This document shows, in pieces, positions 58,889-64,000 of a stretch of 64,000 nucleotides of DNA. The stretch is from Neonectria sp. B-13 (lineage: Eukaryota; Ascomycota; Sordariomycetes; Hypocreales; Nectriaceae), in contig NOKP01000009.1 in NCBI GenBank assembly GCA_002682825.1, forward strand, positions 1,178,001-1,242,000, in the 5' to 3' direction. Position numbers and translations under genes: made by a program. Every line of letters starts with the position of its first letter. Within the stretch, counting starts at the first letter, position 1. Below the pieces are notes generated by a model that made no database searches, was not told the origin of the DNA, and saw nothing but the letters and a program-made list of their open reading frames with translations.

Positions 58889-61259
58889 GCTGATTGTACG
58901 ATTGGATGAACTGTGACACTGATGTACCACAAATGTTGATGAGATAATTGTATATTACTATAGCTACGACGGCCTGTATTCTAGATAGACTGTATGAAGA
59001 TTGAAGGATAGAACACTGGATTTGCTTGCCTCGCTTGTATATGCTGCACAAGAGATGATTCGCCAACCATTCAGTAGGTACGCTGTCTCTAATCGAGGAA
59101 CTACTCACTTACGTGCTCTTTCTTGTAGGTTTCGTCTGAGTGGCGCTCTCTGGACAGACGAGACTTTCCAGGTTCATCTTCGCCAGTCATGTGATGAGTC
59201 GTCTTGGCCATCGGAATCAAGCACTCTGGTTGACTTGTAATGATTACGTGCCTACCTTGCCGGACATCAACGCAACATTTCTCCACCTTCGTACTGTCTG
59301 CACCTTCTATAGCAATGACAGGTTGTTAAGCCATTTCGTTATCGAGAGCTGCTGCTGGCTTTTTACCATATCATTAGAGACAGGACGACGCTTGCTCTTT
59401 CAAACATGTTTAGCATACGGAGCGCGCGCCAGGTGAATGCTGAGAAAGGAAGCATACTCTCAAGTAAGATGGAACAAATCACGTCAAACCATTTTTCTTA
59501 TCGCAACGTGGAGTATTCCAACAAGCTATAAGTTAGGAGTTAATGCGGAGGATGGACAATAGATAGGAATATTTTCCAACCAGTCAGCGTATAGAGAACC
59601 GTTGGTATCGTAGAGACTCCTTGTCTCAGAAACCGAACAGAGGAGGAAATACCATTTATAATTTGGCGACGGGGTCTCAAACGACACAATTGACGCCGTG
59701 GTGAAGGTTAAGGACGTATTGAACGGTCTAGAAAACCTAACAAGTCAGTATGACATGAATGTTTGAGTAGAATAGAGAAGAATAAGCAGGTATGTACTTG
59801 ACAGCATACTTTACCTTATACAACTACCGCAGTCTTCACAAATAGTAAAGGCTTTACCCGAGGTCCTGTCTGCCGGTGCATTTCAAGGTGTCGTGTATTT
59901 TGGGAAAGTACAATTCTAGACATCAGCCCAAGATGACGACTTCAGGTCTCCACTAGGGAAATCATATTGATCAAAGTACCACTATGATAGTACCTAAGCG
60001 TCATCTAAGCTCACCTAAGGAAGATTTTGCGACATTTAAAAGGTCAGTGGCTTGCTGGATATCAGACTCAGAGCAAGCTTATGCCCGGAATGCCCTAGCC
60101 AGGGGTTGCATTTACTGATTCCATGCACGAGCTCGCCTGGAGCCAAGATGATGTGGATGGCGGCGGCTTACTATGTGCCGGAAGCAGAGTAAAGCTGAGT
60201 ACTCTTGAAAATAGACTGGGGAAGCTGAGATGACGGGAATTCGCCAAGGCAGACGGCACTTCTGCATCGTCGCATCAGCTTGTCAGCAGCCCTACTTCCA
60301 CCACTACCTGGAGAATTGGACTTTGGAGTGCACAACATTTGGCTTGGTTCTATTCTCGGCAATCTTCTTGTGTGCAGATTGTAATTGTTGAGATTGGTCA
60401 CCTCTGCCGGATTACATGTCATCGGCAACAGTCAGGTTGGGGGCGGAAGCGGTATAATGGTGAATTTCATATCCAGCATTGGTCACGGAGATCAGGCTTG
60501 CAAACAATCTCCCAATAAGGCCGTCAATGGCTGTTATGGACGTGCTGAGTAAGAAGTTATTCTCCGGCGCAGGCTACTATCTGACTGAGTAGTGATGAGG
60601 GATTTCTCAAGACTGGATCGGTAGTTACAGATGCCTACCCATTCCGAAGCCACTTGTCAGCACCGCGCGGGAGAGGCCGAGAAGCAAGCCCGCGTTGAGT
60701 ATCCTCATTATAGAGGGTTACCTCGTGGCCCAGCCATCTGTTTTGTTTCTTACTTACCTTGGTTTAGGTGGAAGGTTCAAAGACAACGCAGCATGCGTAC
60801 GTGGTAGTAATATTACACAGCATAAGAAAATCCGCCACGTGCATCATCCCGGGAGTTGCAAATACAAGTCCTAAAAATAAGCCGCCTAGGCCCGTTCAAG
60901 CTGACAACAGTCGGCCGCTCGGTCGCAGTTCCCCAGATTTAGAGATCGGGCAGTCCACGCCGGGGCGCAGCACTTGGGGGCTAGCCTTAGCCACGCTGAC
61001 GGCCACCAGAAGCTGTAAGCTCCAAGCCGGACAGACCCAATAGCAGAGCTCCGGGAAGTGCACTAAGTCGCGGGGCGGTGATGCTGACTTGAGCCGGAAA
61101 AGCTCGTCTCCGAGGCATCGTCCACCCTCGTGGCGGCTTAGGAGACTGACGAGATGAGCACGAGAGCTAAGGATCGCGGAATGGCTGCACTCCGGAGGCT
61201 GAGGGCTGTTGGTGAGATTTCCATAGAGCCTCACTCTGGGATGAATATGTGCGATTGTG

Positions 61260-61266
61260 TATATAA
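61260..61266 (+). promoter_or_regulatory. TATA box of the cupredoxin gene
   Basis: TATATAA lies 267 bp upstream of the ATG at 61527. It would place the transcription start near 61290-61310, just before the minisatellite, so the repeat would be transcribed. Confidence 0.5.
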
Positions 61267-61332
61267 TGGAGGGCATGTCGGCTCAAATGGAATCTCATCA
61301 TCACAACACAACAGCCTCTTACAACCACAACC

Positions 61333-61485
61333 TACACTCACCACACTACACTCACCACACTACACTCACCACACTACACTCACCACACTACACTCACCAC
61401 ACTACACTCACCACCTACACTCACCACACTACACTCACCACACTACACTCGCCACGCTACACTCACAACACTACACTCAACAACA
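61333..61485 (+). repeat. 14-bp minisatellite in the cupredoxin 5' leader
   Basis: The unit TACACTCACCACAC repeats about eleven times: five perfect copies first, one of 13 bp, then copies with increasing substitutions toward the 3' end. The array is C/A-only apart from T, and contains no ATG on the plus strand. Confidence 0.92.
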
Positions 61486-61526
61486 CAACACCACTTCAAC
61501 TTCAACCTCCACTCAAATACTTCAGA

Positions 61527-62087
61527 ATGTTCTCCTTCAAGTCCATCTCTGCTGCCCTCCTCCTCGCCGCCAGCGTTTCCGCTGCGCCCACTCCCACCAC
61601 CTACGACAGCCCCGACGGCACTGTCTCTCTCACCGGTGTCACCCACTCGGTCGTCGCTGGCCTCGGCGGTCTCCGCTTCGACCCCGACAACGTTGTCGCC
61701 GAGGTTGGCGACGTTGTCGAGTGGCACTTCCTCCCCATGAACCACTCCATCGCCCAGTCCAGCTTCGGTGAGCCCTGCGTGCCCCTTGCCGGCGGCTCCG
61801 GCTTCTTCTCCGGCTTCAACTTCTTCACCCCCGAGGGCCAGGCCGACAACGTCTTCCAGATTGTCATCGCCGACGATAGCAAGCCCATCTGGTACTACTG
61901 CCCCCAGCAAAAGGGCAACCACTGCCAGAACGGCATGGCTGGTGTCATCAACCAGAACTTCGACAACCAGGACTTCAGCCTCCGCCGCCACAAGGAGCTT
62001 GCTGCCCTGACTGGCGTCTCTGTCATTCCCCCCTACGAGCAGGGTGGCGATGTCATTGTCAACCCCAACCCCAACGGCGGCTTCTAA
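61527..62087 (+). CDS. small secreted cupredoxin-fold protein (extracellular serine-rich/plastocyanin-like)
   Basis: Single exon, 186 residues. The signal peptide is residues 1 to about 19 (MFSFKSISAALLLAASVSA). The fold core matches fungal cupredoxins: FDPDNVVAEVGDVVEWHFLP, then MNHSIAQSSFGEPC with the first Cu-ligand-type histidine, SGFNFFTPEG, and IWYYCPQQKGNHCQNGMAGV with Cys, His and Met as the remaining type-I copper ligands. It is expected to be an extracellular blue-copper-like protein; partner and role are unknown. The C-terminus lacks a GPI-type hydrophobic tail, so it is probably released. The reading frame is open upstream through the minisatellite to an ATG at 61266, but the signal peptide and TATA position favour 61527. 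Confidence 0.88.
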   Translation: MFSFKSISAALLLAASVSAAPTPTTYDSPDGTVSLTGVTHSVVAGLGGLRFDPDNVVAEVGDVVEWHFLPMNHSIAQSSFGEPCVPLAGGSGFFSGFNFFTPEGQADNVFQIVIADDSKPIWYYCPQQKGNHCQNGMAGVINQNFDNQDFSLRRHKELAALTGVSVIPPYEQGGDVIVNPNPNGGF

Positions 62088-62768
62088 GCAGTCACTTTCC
62101 AATAGTTGGATTAGACAACAGGGCCGACACGGCGACTTTCTTTAAAATACATGGCAATGCGATAGACAAATGGATAGGACTGGGCGAAATTGCATTTTGG
62201 AGCGGGCTTGGTTGGGTTACTTGCGCTTACTCTTCTCGATACATTCCTTTACACTTCACAGTACATAGTACTTCACAACAATAGATTGTTTGCATTCAAC
62301 TCACTCCTTTGCTTGTAAGTGACCACTAGTGCTGCGCCACAGTTCGACTGATAGGATAAGTCGATGATCACTTGACGGAACATCCCTAAAGGTTCCTAGA
62401 AATCGACACAAAAGCCTTGTTTCTCTATTCGGTTGGGATAAACGCCTAAGCTCTTGTCACAAAAAGACGAACGTCCCTTGTGATAGCAGCAACCTACCAA
62501 TATCGTGACAGCTTTCAAGGTCTTCTAGAAACCCGCCTAGTACTGCTTCCCCTTTGGTAGACAACTGCGCCACTGCGGCTTGTGCCGCTAGTGGGCATGT
62601 GATATCCACTACCGGTACTTGGATGAATAAGCCGCCATCGCGAATGTTCCACAAACATCAATCTAGCAACCTACCTCCAACGAAGCATCGTGTCCCGTCG
62701 GCGGCTTCGCAACTTCTCTTTGCGATTCAACCTATCAAGTCGAAGATATCTAGACGTGATTTTGCAGA
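62088..62768. other. intergenic region
   Basis: 680 bp between the cupredoxin stop and the Zn2Cys6 gene. No gene or repeat is seen. Confidence 0.5.
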
Positions 62769-64000
62769 ATGGCGGACTCGAGCTCGCCTGAGAATGGAGC
62801 CTTACCAATGCCCTATTCTTGCCACCGGTGCAGGAGTCGCAAGTTGAAATGCGACCGACTACAGCAGGGATGCACTCGATGCACTTCATCAGGAGCGAAG
62901 TGCCAGTACCCTGCTTCACGAAAACCGACCGTCATCACGGTAACAAGGCCGAAAGTGAAGGAGTTGGAGTCTCGACTGAGTACGTGGCATCCGACACACG
63001 CCATTACTTCTCCATCACGGCGCCCTGTGATGATGCTAATCATGGCTTAGAGGACTTGGAATATCGATTGAAAACTAGTCAGAATAGTGCGTCTTCGTCT
63101 TCGTCTTCGAAGTACCCTCCTGCGTCACCTGAGGATGAGTTGATTGAGACTGGCCGATTCGAACAGCTCCCTCCGCAGTCTGTCGTTGAGGAACTGTAAG
63201 TCGCTTGCTCAAACCTCAACTCCCGTACTGAGACTTCAAGGACAAACATCTACTTCTCGAGTCTTCACTGCGACGCGCCAATGCTTCATCCATTGCGGTA
63301 CCCCGCTTCGCTGTATCTTCCTCCTCACATGCAGCCTCCCATTTGTCTACAGTACGCCGTCATGGCCCTTGCCGCTACCGTCTCTCCAACTCACGGCCAC
63401 CTCGCGAATGCTTTTTATCGCCGGTCTCGCAATTATTTCGATGCTGACGAGATGAAGGTTCGTGAACCCGACTGCCGATGGATTTTTCTAACGGGAGCAG
63501 GGCGAAGGCGATCGATTTGTCACGCTTGCTCATGTCCAGTGCCTCTTGATCCTGTCTTATTTCGAGGTGAAGTTTCTATGGTTCTCTCGATCATCGATGA
63601 GCACTTCCAGATGCGTGCGCCTGGGCCAGATTCTAGGCTTGCATCAACTCGACGCCGAGGGAGGAATGGGCCCGACTATGCCTCCTCCCAAAGATTGGTG
63701 CGAGCAGGAAGAACGAAGGCGGACCATGTGGGCCATATTCCGCAGTGATCGAGGCACTAGCAGTACGACGGGATGGCCGTGTTTGATGGATTCTCGTCGG
63801 GTCAGGAAGATGAGCCCAATCTACAGTTTCCCACTAACATTGCATAGATCCAAACGCTGCTCCCTGCGTCTGAGGAGGCTTTTGAAGTCGGGATACAGGA
63901 GCCTTCAATTACTTTGGCCCAAGTCGTAAACCACGATGAGGTTAGATGCTCAGCCTACGCTTGCAAAATTGTAGCCACCTACCTGTTCCACGAATGTCTC
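62769..64000 (+). CDS. Zn2Cys6 fungal transcription factor, N-terminal part (cut by window end)
   Basis: At least five exons: 62769-62979, 63051-63195, 63241-63457, 63501-63800 and 63848 to beyond 64000; the four introns are 71, 45, 43 and 47 nt. The binuclear cluster CHRCRSRKLKCDRLQQGCTR followed by CTSSGAKC holds all six cysteines with normal spacing. It leads into a short linker (VKELESRL, then a Ser run) and a fungal-specific transcription factor domain: LPPHMQPPICLQYAVMALAA, HLANAFYRRSRNYFDADEMK, HVQCLLILSYFEV, GLHQLDAEGGMGP, and WCEQEERRRTMWAIF. The latter is the usual 'EE.RR.WW'-like signature. It would be a nuclear, gene-specific regulator. The target pathway is unknown; the closest neighbour is the cupredoxin gene. 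The remainder lies outside the window. Confidence 0.88.

Larger units (their letters stand above)
58889..61526. other. 2.6 kb intergenic region, partly AT-rich
   Basis: No supported gene. 59430-60100 is AT-richer than the rest, with frequent stops in all frames. A perfect palindrome GTAATATTAC lies near 60808, and a CACGTG near 60836. The right end holds the cupredoxin promoter and its minisatellite leader. A 126-codon minus-strand frame (60896-61276) overlaps the TATA box and is probably spurious. Confidence 0.5.

Noticed and set aside
60170..60428. Minus-strand frame with a possible donor after SNSP
   Set aside because: Only one short putative exon, no matching acceptor or downstream coding exon, no recognised motif.
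60803..60815. GTAATATTAC palindrome containing the geminivirus-origin-like nonamer
   Set aside because: A single palindrome with no hairpin stem, no Rep-like gene and no other viral sequence; chance occurrence is likely.

Overview
The window is nuclear DNA of a filamentous ascomycete, most likely a Sordariomycete and possibly Hypocreales. The evidence is GC-rich coding sequence, short introns (mostly 43-110 nt) with GTRNGT-type donors and CTAAC/CTGAC branch sites, and a gene set typical of Pezizomycotina: an Atg26-type sterol glucosyltransferase, a Cmr1 WD40 protein, complex I accessory subunits, a Zn2Cys6 regulator and GPI-anchored secreted proteins. I see no rRNA, tRNA, CRISPR array, phage or intact transposon. 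Twenty-three protein genes are supported, two of them cut by the window edges. Exon joins were worked out by eye from reading frame and splice-site phase.

Left part (1-14.6 kb): the end of an NmrA-like gene; a small cysteine-rich secreted protein made of two related halves; a conserved protein of unknown function; the TYKY (4Fe-4S) subunit of complex I; a secreted M14 zinc carboxypeptidase; the mitochondrial acyl carrier protein; and a tandem-CCCH zinc-finger protein. A 9.3 kb stretch without a convincing gene follows (14.6-23.8 kb), rich in simple repeats but not AT-rich.

Middle part (23.8-38.3 kb): a Gcn4-like bZIP factor, a GPI-anchor-type surface protein with a long aspartate tract, an orphan 209-residue protein, an NCS1 purine/cytosine permease, the CHL1 (DDX11-type) helicase, ribosomal protein L28 (uL15) and the CDC7 kinase.

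Right part (38.3-64 kb): condensin subunit 1, the FCP1 CTD phosphatase, a short-chain dehydrogenase, the GRIM-19 subunit of complex I, ATG26, CMR1, an Mtf2-like mitochondrial protein, a small secreted cupredoxin with a minisatellite leader, and the first five exons of a Zn2Cys6 regulator.

Two themes stand out. CHL1, CDC7, condensin, FCP1 and CMR1 form a loose neighbourhood of chromosome-maintenance and transcription genes. CDC7 and condensin share one 659-bp divergent promoter with several ACGCG cores. Three complex I-linked genes (TYKY, ACP, GRIM-19) lie in the same 64 kb. The novelty candidates are the duplicated cysteine-rich secreted protein, the poly-Asp GPI protein, the cupredoxin minisatellite leader, the bZIP 5' end and the gene desert. 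I found no evidence for a wholly new multi-gene system.
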